A stretch of 64,000 nucleotides of DNA. Source: Bordetella genomosp. 2. GTDB lineage: Bacteria; Pseudomonadota; Gammaproteobacteria; Burkholderiales; Burkholderiaceae_B. This document shows, piece after piece, positions 16,574 to 25,294 of the stretch (positions within the stretch are counted from its first letter, which is position 1; every line of letters starts with the position of its first letter). The notes beneath the pieces were generated by a model that made no database searches, had not been told where the DNA came from, and saw only the letters and a list, made by a program, of their open reading frames with translations. A program made the position numbers and the translations under genes. The stretch lies in the NCBI RefSeq assembly GCF_002261345.1, contig NZ_NEVT01000006.1:992001-1056000 (forward strand), read 5' to 3'.

Positions 16574-16592
16574 TATAAAGTATTTCTTTATA
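16574..16592. promoter_or_regulatory. Inverted repeat in LysR/Bug divergent promoter region
   Basis: TATAAAG-TATTT-CTTTATA is a perfect 7-base inverted repeat with a 5-base spacer in an AT-rich stretch, 27 bases before the LysR start. It could be a LysR-type binding site or overlap the -10 regions. Function inferred from place and symmetry only. Confidence 0.4.
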
Positions 16593-16618
16593 AAACACCG
16601 TGCGGCAAAGATCCGGCC

Positions 16619-17512
16619 ATGAGCAGTATTCGCGTCCTGCGCAGCTTCATTGAAGTGGCCCGCTGCGGCTCGTTCGCGGCGGCGTCGGAACACGTGTCCC
16701 TGACGCCGGCCGCGGTCGGGCTGCAGATCCAGAGCCTGGAAAACGACCTGGGCTACCCCTTGTTCGATCGCGTCGGCAAGAGCATCACGCTGAACCAGCG
16801 CGGCCACCGGCTGGTGCCGCGCGTGCAGCAGCTGCTGATGCAGTACGACGCGCTGCGCCTGCAGGAGCCCGACCCCAAGGACCTGGCCGGCTCGATCAAG
16901 GTCGCGTCCATCGCCACGTCCATGAGCATGGTGGTCAAGGCCGTGTTGCGCATCCGCAAGCAGTATCCGCGCCTGGCGGTCGAACCCGGCATCAGCTATT
17001 CGGGCGACCTGGTCTCGCGCGTGAAGGAAGGCGAGCTGGACGCCGCCGTGTCGGTGAAGAACGCGCACAAGGTGCCGGCCGGCGTGCTGTGGACGCACTT
17101 GTACCGCGAGCCGCTGGTCTTCATCGCCAGCAAGCAGGCCGCCGCCCGCCCCGCCATCGAGGCCCTGCTGGCCAAACGTCTGTTCCTGCGCGTGTCGCGC
17201 AGCTCGAACACCGGCACGCTGATCGACGAATTCATGCGGCGCCGCCACCTGAAGGCCGGCGAGTTCCTGGAAATGAACGCCATGCGCACCATCGTCGACA
17301 TGGTCAAGGAAGACATGGGCGTCACCATCCTGCCGCTGCCGCGCGGCACCGACTGGGACCGCGACCCGGACCTGCACGTGGTCCGCTTCGACGACCCCAG
17401 CGCGCATCGCAGCATCGGCCTGTTCGAGAACGAAAGCCGCAGTTTCCTGAGCAGCGTGCTGCGCCAATACCTGCTCGACGAGCTGGCCCGCGACGACGCG
17501 GGCCCGCCGTGA
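16619..17512 (+). CDS. LysR-family transcriptional regulator
   Basis: A 297-residue regulator. The N-terminal winged helix (IRVLRSFIEVARCGSFAAASE, LTPAAVGLQIQSLENDLG, YPLFDRVGKSITLNQRG) is standard, followed by a co-inducer domain with two lobes. It is divergent from the Bug receptor gene and probably activates that leftward block in response to the imported compound. The gene ends 22 bases before a nested palindromic repeat. Confidence 0.9.
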   Translation: MSSIRVLRSFIEVARCGSFAAASEHVSLTPAAVGLQIQSLENDLGYPLFDRVGKSITLNQRGHRLVPRVQQLLMQYDALRLQEPDPKDLAGSIKVASIATSMSMVVKAVLRIRKQYPRLAVEPGISYSGDLVSRVKEGELDAAVSVKNAHKVPAGVLWTHLYREPLVFIASKQAAARPAIEALLAKRLFLRVSRSSNTGTLIDEFMRRRHLKAGEFLEMNAMRTIVDMVKEDMGVTILPLPRGTDWDRDPDLHVVRFDDPSAHRSIGLFENESRSFLSSVLRQYLLDELARDDAGPP

Positions 17513-17534
17513 AGATCCAGATCGCCCACATCTC

Positions 17535-17564
17535 GGTGTCAGACACCCATGGGTGTCTGACACC
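17535..17564. repeat. Nested palindromic repeat, copy C1
   Basis: 14-base perfect arms (GGTGTCAGACACCC and inverse) with spacer AT, between the convergent LysR and thiolase genes. Confidence 0.95.
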
Positions 17565-17578
17565 TCCCGCCCCTCTCT

Positions 17579-17611
17579 AGGTGTCGGACACCCGTCGGGG
17601 GTCTGGCACCT
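17579..17611. repeat. Nested palindromic repeat, diverged copy C2
   Basis: The left arm has one change (AGGTGTCGGACACCC) and the right arm is altered (GGGGGTCTGGCACCT). It is a decayed copy 14 bases from C1. Confidence 0.85.
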
Positions 17612-17662
17612 GGCAATACCCGGCCCTCCGGAGAGCCTGTCGTCCGCGGCTGTCCAGTGGCG

Positions 17663-18817
17663 TCAACGCGCAAGAATCACCGTGGTGACCGAGCCGCCGT
17701 CGGTGCCCGCCACGGTGCCGCCCTTGCAGTACGCCAGGCCGGCTCGCGCGTCATCGACCTGTCGCGCGCCGGCTTGGCCGGTCAGTTGCCAGTAGAGCTC
17801 GCAGACTTGCGCCACACCCGTGGCGCCCACCGGGTGGCCGCGCGACAGCAACCCGCCGCTGGGATTGACCGGCAGCTTGCCGCCCACCGAGGTATGCCCG
17901 GCTTGCGTCCACTGCCCGCCCTCTCCCCTGGGAATCAGGCCGATGCCTTCCAGGCGTACGATCTCCGCGATGGTGAAGCAGTCATGCATCTCGACCAGGT
18001 CGATATCGCCCGGGCCTATGCCTGCCGCCTCGTACGCCTGGACGGCCGCGCGGCGCGATATGTCTTCTTCATTCAGATCGTATAGCCCTGTGCGTGCACG
18101 GCCGCTGGCCAGGCCGATCGCGCGGATATGCGGGCGGCCGTCGCGGTTCAACCGCAGCCGTTGCAAGCCGGTCGCGCTGCACAGGACGACTGCGGCCGCA
18201 CCGTCGCTGATCGGGCTGCAGTCCAGCTTGCCCAGCGGGTCGGCGATCGCGCGCGCGCTCAGCACTTCCTCCAGGCTGATGGCGTGCTGATACTGGGCAT
18301 AGGGGTTGTGCATGGAATGCCTGTGGTTCTTGACGGCGACCATTGCGATCTGTTCGCGCGTGGCGCCGTGGTCTGCCATATAGCGTTGGGCGCTCAACGC
18401 ATGCCCGGCCGCCATGACATAGCCCTGCATGGCGTCCAGGTCGGACGGGTCGGGCGTCACGCCGCCCTTGATCCGGTCCGTCATTTTCTCCACCCCCACC
18501 ACGAGGATGACGTCATGGGCCCCCGCCCGGATCGCCATCCAGGCTTCGCGCAATGCGGTCGCGCCGCTGGCGCAATAGTTCTCGTGGTTGCTGATCGGCA
18601 GCCCGTCCAGGCCCAATTCGACGGCCATGCGCTGGCCGGCCACCGGCCCGCCGAACACGTGCCCCACGTATACCGCCTCGATGTCCGAGCGGCGCGCGCC
18701 GGCGTCGTGCATGGCCGCGCGGGCGGCGGCGGCGCCGAGCTGTTCAAGACCGGTTTCCGGACCATACTTGCCAAAGCGCACCATGCCCGCGCCCGCGAAA
18801 TAACTTGCCTGCATCAT
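17663..18817 (-). CDS. SCP2-type thiolase / acetyl-CoA acetyltransferase-like protein
   Basis: A 384-residue thiolase-fold protein of the SCP-x (lipid-transfer) subgroup. The nucleophile Cys is in NYCASGATALREAW, a His in EMHDCFTIAE, and the C-terminal catalytic His in SRGHPVGATG. It would cleave or condense acyl-CoA thioesters, or act as a thiolase-like aldolase when paired with a DUF35 protein, as in ChsH2-Ltp2 of steroid breakdown. The DUF35 gene directly upstream shares a base with its start (TGATG). I chose ATG 18817 (18814 is also possible) over an upstream extension that overlaps DUF35. Confidence 0.88.
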   Translation of the reverse strand: MMQASYFAGAGMVRFGKYGPETGLEQLGAAAARAAMHDAGARRSDIEAVYVGHVFGGPVAGQRMAVELGLDGLPISNHENYCASGATALREAWMAIRAGAHDVILVVGVEKMTDRIKGGVTPDPSDLDAMQGYVMAAGHALSAQRYMADHGATREQIAMVAVKNHRHSMHNPYAQYQHAISLEEVLSARAIADPLGKLDCSPISDGAAAVVLCSATGLQRLRLNRDGRPHIRAIGLASGRARTGLYDLNEEDISRRAAVQAYEAAGIGPGDIDLVEMHDCFTIAEIVRLEGIGLIPRGEGGQWTQAGHTSVGGKLPVNPSGGLLSRGHPVGATGVAQVCELYWQLTGQAGARQVDDARAGLAYCKGGTVAGTDGGSVTTVILAR

Positions 18818-19248
18818 CACGCCCCCCGCGATTGGTCGACCAGTACGAAGGCATATCCGATCACCGGCTTGCCGTCCTCCGTGCCGGCCGCGCACAGCGC
18901 CAGCGCGACACGCTGCCCGATCCGGATATCGGTGTGCGGGGCATGGATCTGTGCCAGCACGCGCACTTCGTCATCCAGGTCCACGTAAGCCAGCACGTAA
19001 GGCGTCTTGCGTCCCGCCGGAGCCTGGTGAATGACGGTGTAGGCAAACACGACGCCCTCGGGGGACAAGGGCACCACGTGCGGCCGTTCGGCGCCGTCGC
19101 CGTCACATTGCGGGCAAAACCCCTTGGCGGGATAGACCTTGGTGCGGCAAGCCGGGCATTGCGAACCCAGCAGTCTGGGCGGGTCGATCTGGAACAACCC
19201 TTCCCGTATGGGTTTATATGGCTGGTCTGCTTCAATGGCGTTCAACAT
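18817..19248 (-). CDS. DUF35 OB-fold/zinc-ribbon acyl-CoA-binding partner protein
   Basis: A 143-residue Zn-ribbon plus OB-fold protein. The rubredoxin-like knuckles CPACRTKVYPAKGFCPQC bind zinc, and the OB part follows (EGVVFAYTVIHQAPAG, VLAYVDLDDEVRVLAQ). These proteins form complexes with SCP2-type thiolases and contact the CoA ester. The ATG at 19248 has a GGAGG site seven bases upstream, which decides it over the longer frame beginning at 19287. It is translationally linked to the thiolase gene and lies downstream of the UTRA regulator gene on the same strand. Confidence 0.88.
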   Translation of the reverse strand: MLNAIEADQPYKPIREGLFQIDPPRLLGSQCPACRTKVYPAKGFCPQCDGDGAERPHVVPLSPEGVVFAYTVIHQAPAGRKTPYVLAYVDLDDEVRVLAQIHAPHTDIRIGQRVALALCAAGTEDGKPVIGYAFVLVDQSRGA

Positions 19249-19311
19249 GAAATGCCTCCAGTGGGCTGGAATGTGTGGCGACGGCATGAAGCAGAACGGC
19301 CTGCGACTGGC

Positions 19312-20055
19312 TCAGCCGCCTCTGCCCTTGCGCTTGAGGTCCACCCGATAAGCGTACCGTCTGGGGTTGAAAAACGATTCCGTCAACTCAATAAAAGCGC
19401 CCGACGTGTCGTAGTAAAGACGCTCGATGAAAATCACCGCATCGCCCGGCGCGCAGCCGATATGCCGCGCGATGTCGGCATCGCAGTTCAGCGCCGTGAT
19501 GTTCTGCTGCACCCCTGCGACGGGACGCTGCAAGTACGCTTCCGCCGCGCCGATAACCGTGCCGGGGCCGTTGGACGGGATGTCCTGCTCCTTCAGGATG
19601 CGGCCCAGCGCCGGCGACACATGGTGCCGCGTATACACAAAGGGCTGCCCATTGAACAAGCGCCTGACCTGCGCGGTCGCGACCTCGACATAATCCAGCT
19701 GCAGCCGCGATGCCACCGACGCATCCACGCGCACCGCGAACGGCTGCACCACGTCCATATCCGTGCCCGGCCACATCGTCAGGTCGTCCATCGAACCGAT
19801 GGACCGCACATAGCGTTCATCGGTTTGCGGCCGGCCCCTGACGTACGTGCCGCTGCCTTGAATCTGGTCGATCAGCCCCTCGGCAACGAGTTGCTTGAGC
19901 GCCAGGCGGATCGTGTGCCGGCTCACCTCGTACTGGCGGCACAGTTCGACCTCTGTAGGCAGCCGTGTGCCGGGCGCAAAACTGCCCCCGTAGATCTGTT
20001 GCCGCAGTTGCTCAGTCAACGTGCGATATGCCGGTACTTCTACTGCTCGTTTCAT
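19312..20055 (-). CDS. GntR-family regulator, HutC subfamily with UTRA domain
   Basis: A 247-residue regulator. The N-terminal winged helix (YRTLTEQLRQQIYGGSFAPG, LCRQYEVSRHTIRLALKQL, GSGTYVRG) is joined to a C-terminal UTRA effector domain with the chorismate-lyase-like fold (VRRLFNGQPFVYTRHHVSP; ERLYYDTSGAFIELTESFF). It is divergent from the CoA-transferase gene and upstream of the DUF35/thiolase genes, so it probably controls both arms of the cluster. Paired CGTACCAATTTG sites in the intervening region are its likely operators. Confidence 0.9.
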   Translation of the reverse strand: MKRAVEVPAYRTLTEQLRQQIYGGSFAPGTRLPTEVELCRQYEVSRHTIRLALKQLVAEGLIDQIQGSGTYVRGRPQTDERYVRSIGSMDDLTMWPGTDMDVVQPFAVRVDASVASRLQLDYVEVATAQVRRLFNGQPFVYTRHHVSPALGRILKEQDIPSNGPGTVIGAAEAYLQRPVAGVQQNITALNCDADIARHIGCAPGDAVIFIERLYYDTSGAFIELTESFFNPRRYAYRVDLKRKGRGG

Positions 20056-20259
20056 ACCTATCCACCCGTGCTTGGTTCGCTCGCGTTATTGCCGAAAGGT
20101 CGCGACATCGTATCAACAACCATGGCCGGCGGCCCGCAGACTCCAGGGCACGCAGCGTTGCGAAACAACCGGGGTGGATGCTCCTTGTCCGTTTGGGCAT
20201 GCGGTGACGACGTTTGCCATGCCACCCACATGCGTTGGGTTGTCAGGATCATAATCATA

Positions 20260-20273
20260 CGTACCAATTTGGT
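20260..20273. promoter_or_regulatory. Candidate UTRA-regulator operator 1
   Basis: CGTACCAATTTG at 20260-20271, containing the odd palindrome ACCAA-T-TTGGT (20263-20273). The same 12 bases recur in inverted orientation at 20447-20458. It lies about 205 bases upstream of the regulator start. Confidence 0.5.
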
Positions 20274-20446
20274 CAACAACTTCAGACTGAAACCAACAAT
20301 TCCCAAAGACATTTAGCTGGCATGCCGCGACCCCCGGCGCTTTGACAGGCAGAATAAACCGTTGAAATTTCTCACTTTTTCATCCTTCAATCCGATTCCA
20401 CCACGGAACCCTCTTCACGGATACGGGTTTTCGCTAAGTTTCAAAT

Positions 20447-20479
20447 CAAATTGGTACGGATGTATTATGCAGACCAATT
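20447..20479. promoter_or_regulatory. Candidate UTRA-regulator operator 2
   Basis: CAAATTGGTACG at 20447-20458 is the exact reverse complement of the site at 20260-20271. It also forms a 7-base inverted pair AATTGGT (20449-20455) and ACCAATT (20473-20479). It lies about 100 bases before the CoA-transferase start. Confidence 0.5.
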
Positions 20480-20576
20480 CGACATCGACCGCCACCGCCG
20501 CACCGGCCGGGCCCGCGCGGATCGATGGCAGCGCATCCAATGCGCGGCATACGCGCAGGTCACTCAGGAACCCGTC

Positions 20577-21734
20577 ATGAAGCCATTGCAGGGCATTCGA
20601 ATCGTTGAACTGGGGCAGTACATCTCTGCGCCCTATTGCGCCATGATGCTTGCCGATCAGGGCGCCGAAGTCATCAAGGTGGAACGCCCCCAGGGCGGCG
20701 ATCCGCGGCGTGATTACGATCCCCTCGTGCGCGCGGGCTCGGGGCAGCTCAGCGGGGGCTTTCTCTCCTACAACCGCAACAAATCGTCCGTGACGCTGGA
20801 TATGTCCCAGGCGCAGGACCGCCAGCGCTACGTCGCGCTGGTCCATACCGCGGATGTCGTGGTCGAGAACCTGCGTCCCGGCGCGGTCGACAAGCTGGGG
20901 GTGGGATACGAGGCCCTGGCGCCCCGTCATCCACGCCTGGTGTATGCGGCCATCAGCGGCTATGGCCGCTCGCCCCGGCGGCGCGGCCCGTACTCGGACC
21001 GGCCCGCCTTCGACACGGCCGTGCAGGCCATGGCGGGCATCATGGATGTGACCGGCGAGGTGGACGGCCCGCCCATCCCCACCGTTACCGGCTTCTGCGA
21101 CATCTTCGCCGGCATTCACGCGGCGTTCGGCGTGCTCACGGCGCTGCGCGCGCGGGACGAGACGGGGCGCGGAACCTTTGTCGATATCAGCATGTACGAC
21201 GCAGCCGCCTCGCTGATGGAGCGCGAGCTGATGCTGGCGGAATTCACGGGCGAGCAACGGCAGCGGGGCCTGGACGCCTACGCGCCGGTTGGCACCTTCA
21301 AGGCGGCGGACGGTTATGTCGCGTTGATTCTGCCCACCGATGAAATCTGGCGCCGCCTGTGCGTGGCCGTGTCCCGCGAAGACCTGTTGACCCGCGGCGA
21401 GCTGCTCACCGTGAAATCGCGATCCCTGCATTTCGGCGCCATCATCCGCCCGGAAATCAACCGCTGGACCGGCAGCAGGACCCGCCGGGAAATTGTCGAG
21501 CATTTCAGCGCGGCGGGCGTGCCGGCGGGCGAAGTGCAAAGCGTGCGCGAGGTGTACGACTGCCCGCACTTGCGCGCGCGCGGCATGTACGTGGAAATCG
21601 ACGATCCCGTCGTCGGCAAGCGGCGCATGATCCGCACGCCGCTATGGCTCGACAACCACGATGACCTGACCTTCGACACGGCGCCCCGGCTGGGCGCGGA
21701 CAATGATCTTGTACAGGCCCTGCAGTTGCCCTGA
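20577..21734 (+). CDS. Class III CoA transferase (CaiB/BaiF family)
   Basis: A 385-residue CoA transferase. The N-terminal CoA-binding part (LQGIRIVELGQYISAPYCAM, GAEVIKVERPQGGDP) and the conserved Asp region (TVTGFCDIFAGIHAAFGVL), which would supply the catalytic aspartate forming acyl-anhydride and CoA-thioester intermediates, are visible. It moves CoA between carboxylic acids without ATP. It starts a rightward operon with two Bug receptors and an MmgE/PrpD protein, so it probably activates the imported acid. The ATG at 20577 has an AGGA site; an in-frame upstream extension to 20451 looks non-coding. Confidence 0.9.
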   Translation: MKPLQGIRIVELGQYISAPYCAMMLADQGAEVIKVERPQGGDPRRDYDPLVRAGSGQLSGGFLSYNRNKSSVTLDMSQAQDRQRYVALVHTADVVVENLRPGAVDKLGVGYEALAPRHPRLVYAAISGYGRSPRRRGPYSDRPAFDTAVQAMAGIMDVTGEVDGPPIPTVTGFCDIFAGIHAAFGVLTALRARDETGRGTFVDISMYDAAASLMERELMLAEFTGEQRQRGLDAYAPVGTFKAADGYVALILPTDEIWRRLCVAVSREDLLTRGELLTVKSRSLHFGAIIRPEINRWTGSRTRREIVEHFSAAGVPAGEVQSVREVYDCPHLRARGMYVEIDDPVVGKRRMIRTPLWLDNHDDLTFDTAPRLGADNDLVQALQLP

Positions 21735-21809
21735 AAACCACCCCGCCAGGCATCTCTCGGAAGCCTGAATAATAGGCGGCTCGTCCGCCGCCACCACGAG
21801 GAGACAATC

Positions 21810-22835
21810 ATGTGCCGGACACGATCAGGCCTGGGCAGTGCGCTGAAGGCGGCCATCGGCTGCATGGCGCTGTCCCTGCTGCCGCTGGGCAGCGCGGCGC
21901 ACGCCGCCAACGGACAGGACTACCCCAATCGCGCGGTACAACTCATCGTGCCGTTCGGGCCCGGATCCACGGCGGACGTTGTCGCCCGCCTGTTCGGCCG
22001 ATATGCGTCCGAACGCTTGGGCCAGCCCGTCATTGTGCAGAACCGTTCCGGCGCCGGCGGCACCATAGGCGTCGAGGCGGTGACCACCGCGGCTCCCGAC
22101 GGCTACACCCTGCTGCTGACCACATCCTCGACGATCGTGATCAATCCCTCGCTCTACAAGAACCTGCGGTACGACGTCGAGCGCGACCTGCAGCCCATCG
22201 CCGAGCTAGGTGTGCTGCCCGCCTTGTTGATTGCCGCGCCCAGCCTGCCCGCGAACAACGTCAAGGAACTGGTGAACTATGTTCGCCAGAATCCCGGCAA
22301 ACTGTCCTATGCCTCTAACGGCCTGGGCAGCTATGCGCACGTGCTGATGGAACTGCTGAAGACCTCGACCGGCATCGAGATGGTGCATATCCCCTATCGT
22401 GGCGGGAACCAGGCCGACGCCGACCTCATCGCCGGCAATGTGCACCTGATGTTCAACAGCCTCGCCGCCGCCGCGCCGCAGGTCGCCGCCGGCCGGCTCA
22501 AGGCCTTGGCCGTCAGCTCCGGCCAGCCGTCGCCGCTCATGCCCGGCGTGCCTGGCATGGGCAACTCGGGGGTACCCGAGCTGGATGACTACGACGTGAG
22601 CTATTGGGTCGGGCTGTTCGCGCCGGCGGGCACTCAACCAGCCATCGTGGAAAAGCTGGTCGCGCTCGCCAACGACTGGGTCGCCCAGCCCCAGACCCGG
22701 CAGGCGCTGTCCGGGCAGAAGATCCTCGCCTCGCCGCCCAAGACGCCCCAGGCCGTGCGCGCAACGATTCAATCCGAAACCAGGCAATGGGCCGAAGTGC
22801 TGAAAAACGCCAAAGTGGAGCCCCAGGCTTACTGA
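21810..22835 (+). CDS. Bug/TctC-family periplasmic receptor
   Basis: A 341-residue receptor with a signal peptide ending near GSAAHAANG. Family elements are FGPGSTADVVARLFGRYASE, VIVQNRSGAGGTIG and AAPDGYTLLL. A GAGGAGA site precedes the ATG. It is the first of two tandem Bug genes behind the CoA transferase, and one or both probably deliver the acid that the CoA transferase activates. Confidence 0.93.
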   Translation: MCRTRSGLGSALKAAIGCMALSLLPLGSAAHAANGQDYPNRAVQLIVPFGPGSTADVVARLFGRYASERLGQPVIVQNRSGAGGTIGVEAVTTAAPDGYTLLLTTSSTIVINPSLYKNLRYDVERDLQPIAELGVLPALLIAAPSLPANNVKELVNYVRQNPGKLSYASNGLGSYAHVLMELLKTSTGIEMVHIPYRGGNQADADLIAGNVHLMFNSLAAAAPQVAAGRLKALAVSSGQPSPLMPGVPGMGNSGVPELDDYDVSYWVGLFAPAGTQPAIVEKLVALANDWVAQPQTRQALSGQKILASPPKTPQAVRATIQSETRQWAEVLKNAKVEPQAY

Positions 22836-22923
22836 ACGCGGCGGGCCAACACGCGCGAGCGCTGCAGATCGATACCCCGCGCCTCATTCCACGCCAATAC
22901 TCGAAAAATCACAGGAGACACCG

Positions 22924-23898
22924 ATGAAACCTGGCCTGCGCAGCCTATTGTGTACCGCGGCCCTGGCGCTGCTCGCTTCGGCCAGCCCCGCCCATGCCGT
23001 TTATCCGGCCAAGCCGATTCGACTGGTGGTCGGTTTCCCGCCCGGCCAGGCCACTGATATTGTCGCGCGGGTATTGGCCAGGCAATTGCAGGGCGCCCTG
23101 GGCCAACCGGCCATCGTCGACAACAAGGCAGGGGCGGCGGGCATCATCGGCGCCGAGGCAGTAGCCAAGGCCCCAGCCGATGGCTACACCTTGCTCGTCA
23201 GCTCGGGAGGCCCCATGGCGATCAATCCGAGCCTCTATTCGAATTTATCCTACGACCCGCTGCGGGATTTCGAGCCGGTCAGCCTCCTGGCGATCGTGCC
23301 GCAGTTCCTGGCAGTGAACGTGGATGTGCCGGCGCAGAATGCCGCGGACCTGGTCAAGCTGGCCAAGGCGGCTCCGGACACATTGAACTATGCTTCTACA
23401 GGCAACGGCGTCACCGGCCATTTGAGCATGGAGCTGTTCAAGCAGGCTCAGGGTATCCGCATGACCCATGTTCCCTACAAGGGAAGCGCGGCGGCAGTGA
23501 CCGACCTGATGGCTGGCCGGGTCAGCGCGATGTTCGATACCGGCCCGGCGCTGCTGCCGCATATGCGTTCGGGAAAGCTGCGCATTCTGGCCGTGGCGAC
23601 CACGCGTCGCAGCTCGGCGGCGCCCGATGTGCCGACCATCGCCGAAGCCGGCCTTGGCAACCTGGACACCCCTTCCTGGGTCGGTGTTCTCGCGCCGAAG
23701 GGCACTCCCAGGGAAGTTATCGATACGCTGCACAAGGCGCTCGCGACGTGGCTCGATACGCCCGAGGTCAAGAATCAGCTCACGGCCATCGGCGCCGAAC
23801 CGGCGGTCATGAACGACGCCGAGTTCTCGACTTACCTGCGCGCTGAAATCGATAAGTGGGCTGTCGCGGTCAAGCTCTCCGGCGCCAGGGTCGATTGA
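22924..23898 (+). CDS. Bug/TctC-family periplasmic receptor
   Basis: A 324-residue receptor with signal LCTAALALLASASPAHA. Family elements are FPPGQATDIVARVLARQLQG, IVDNKAGAAGIIGA and APADGYTLLV. A GGAGACACC site precedes the ATG. It sits 88 bases after a paralogue and one base before the MmgE/PrpD gene, so it is translationally close to the latter. Confidence 0.93.
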   Translation: MKPGLRSLLCTAALALLASASPAHAVYPAKPIRLVVGFPPGQATDIVARVLARQLQGALGQPAIVDNKAGAAGIIGAEAVAKAPADGYTLLVSSGGPMAINPSLYSNLSYDPLRDFEPVSLLAIVPQFLAVNVDVPAQNAADLVKLAKAAPDTLNYASTGNGVTGHLSMELFKQAQGIRMTHVPYKGSAAAVTDLMAGRVSAMFDTGPALLPHMRSGKLRILAVATTRRSSAAPDVPTIAEAGLGNLDTPSWVGVLAPKGTPREVIDTLHKALATWLDTPEVKNQLTAIGAEPAVMNDAEFSTYLRAEIDKWAVAVKLSGARVD

Positions 23899-23899
23899 A

Positions 23900-25294
23900 A
23901 TGGCAACGCTTTCATCCGATCTGGCTGGCTTCGCCACTGACTTTCGCCTGGAAGACGTGCCGACAGAGGTCCGCGTCCGTGCGAAGCACTTGATCCTCGA
24001 CGCGCTGGGCATCGCCATCGCCTGCACCCAATGGGATTTTGCCCGCGTGACCATGGCCGGCCTGCGTGAGTTGGCGGGCCCGGGCGGCGACATACCGGTG
24101 ATCGGCTACGGGCAGTCGCTGCCCTTGCGCGATGCCGTGGTCATGAACGCGCTGTTGATACACGGCCTCGATTACGACGATACGCATCCGGCGGGAGTCC
24201 TGCACGCCACTACGTCGGTACTTCCCGCGATGCTTGGCCTCGCCACGCGCCTGAAGGGTGGCGGACACGACTTGCTGGCCGCCTATATCCTGGGCGTGGA
24301 AGCCACCACACGCCTCGGCGCGGCGGCCAAGGGCGGCTTCCACCAGGTCGGATTTCATCCCACCGGGCTCATCGGCGCCTTCGGGTGCGCCTTGGCTGCC
24401 GCGCGCTTGCTCGGGCTGGACGCTGAGCGGACCGTGCAGGCGCAAGGCATTGCGCTGTCCTTCGCGTCCGGCAGCCTGGAATTTCTCAGCGATGGGGCAT
24501 GGAACAAGCGTTTGCATCCGGGGTGGGCTGGCACGGCCGGCATCACCGCGGCCACGTTGGCCAAGCATGGCTTCGTCGGCACCCGGGCGGTGTACGAGGG
24601 GCGTTTCGGCTTGTACAACAGCCACCTCGGACCATTGGCACACCAATGTGACCTGGCGCTCGCCACGAACGGCCTCGGGACAATCTGGGAAACCAGCCAT
24701 GTGGCCGTCAAGCCAGTCCCGGCCTGCCATTTCGTTCATGCCTGCGCGGATGCGGCAAGCCAGTTACATCGCGCGTGGGACGGCGCCGCTGTCCGGCGCA
24801 TTGTCGCCCGCGTGCCGGCCGGGGTGATGAAAACCGTGTGCGAGCCGATTCAAGGCAAGCGACGTCCGACAAATGTCTACGAGGCGCAGTTCAGCATTCC
24901 TTACGCGGTCGCCATTGGGTTGCGCTTTGGCCGCTTCACCCTGGACGCCCTTGATCCGGCCGCCTATCAGGACGCGGATACGCTTGCGCTCGCTTCGCTG
25001 GTGGAATGCGAGGCTGACCCCGCTGCGGATTTTCCGACTTACTACGGCGGCGAGGTCATCGTGATTCTGGCCGATGGCCGTGTCCTGAAGCACAGCGAAC
25101 CGATCAACCGCGGTGCCGCGTCGCGCCCGATCAGCAACGCCGACGTCGTTGCCAAGTTTCATGACAACGCGGCTCGCGCGGTCGATCCGGTCCACGCCGG
25201 CCGTATCGTCGACGCCGTGCTGTCGCTGGAGCAGCGTAGCGCTTCGGACCTGATGCACCTGATAGGGGTTGGCGCTCGCACGCAGCGCCTGTAA
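23900..25294 (+). CDS. MmgE/PrpD-family protein (2-methylcitrate dehydratase-like)
   Basis: A 464-residue member of the MmgE/PrpD fold, whose known members include 2-methylcitrate dehydratase, cis-aconitate decarboxylase and iminodisuccinate epimerase. Typical elements are visible: [31 protein letters not shown], and [20 protein letters not shown]-like text around residues 150-170. The gene starts one base after the Bug stop. The reaction here is probably a dehydration, epimerisation or decarboxylation of a branched or tricarboxylic acid, not necessarily methylcitrate, because prpB and prpC are absent. Its TAA stop touches the first base of a nested palindromic repeat, and the amidase frame on the other strand runs into its last 136 bases. 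Confidence 0.9.
   Translation: MATLSSDLAGFATDFRLEDVPTEVRVRAKHLILDALGIAIACTQWDFARVTMAGLRELAGPGGDIPVIGYGQSLPLRDAVVMNALLIHGLDYDDTHPAGVLHATTSVLPAMLGLATRLKGGGHDLLAAYILGVEATTRLGAAAKGGFHQVGFHPTGLIGAFGCALAAARLLGLDAERTVQAQGIALSFASGSLEFLSDGAWNKRLHPGWAGTAGITAATLAKHGFVGTRAVYEGRFGLYNSHLGPLAHQCDLALATNGLGTIWETSHVAVKPVPACHFVHACADAASQLHRAWDGAAVRRIVARVPAGVMKTVCEPIQGKRRPTNVYEAQFSIPYAVAIGLRFGRFTLDALDPAAYQDADTLALASLVECEADPAADFPTYYGGEVIVILADGRVLKHSEPINRGAASRPISNADVVAKFHDNAARAVDPVHAGRIVDAVLSLEQRSASDLMHLIGVGARTQRL

Larger units (their letters stand above)
20056..20576. promoter_or_regulatory. 521-base divergent regulatory region between the UTRA regulator and CoA-transferase genes
   Basis: I see no gene here. The stretch from about 20230 to 20480 is clearly richer in A+T than the surroundings. 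A possible -35 TTGACA at 20342-20347 has AAATTT 17 bases later. Two inverted copies of CGTACCAATTTG and an AATTGGT/ACCAATT inverted pair lie inside (listed separately). The CoA-transferase leader would be long, about 200 bases. Confidence 0.5.

Noticed and set aside
18818-18895. N-terminal extension of the thiolase
   Set aside because: It overlaps the conserved end of DUF35 and has no thiolase similarity; the fold begins at the ATG at 18817.
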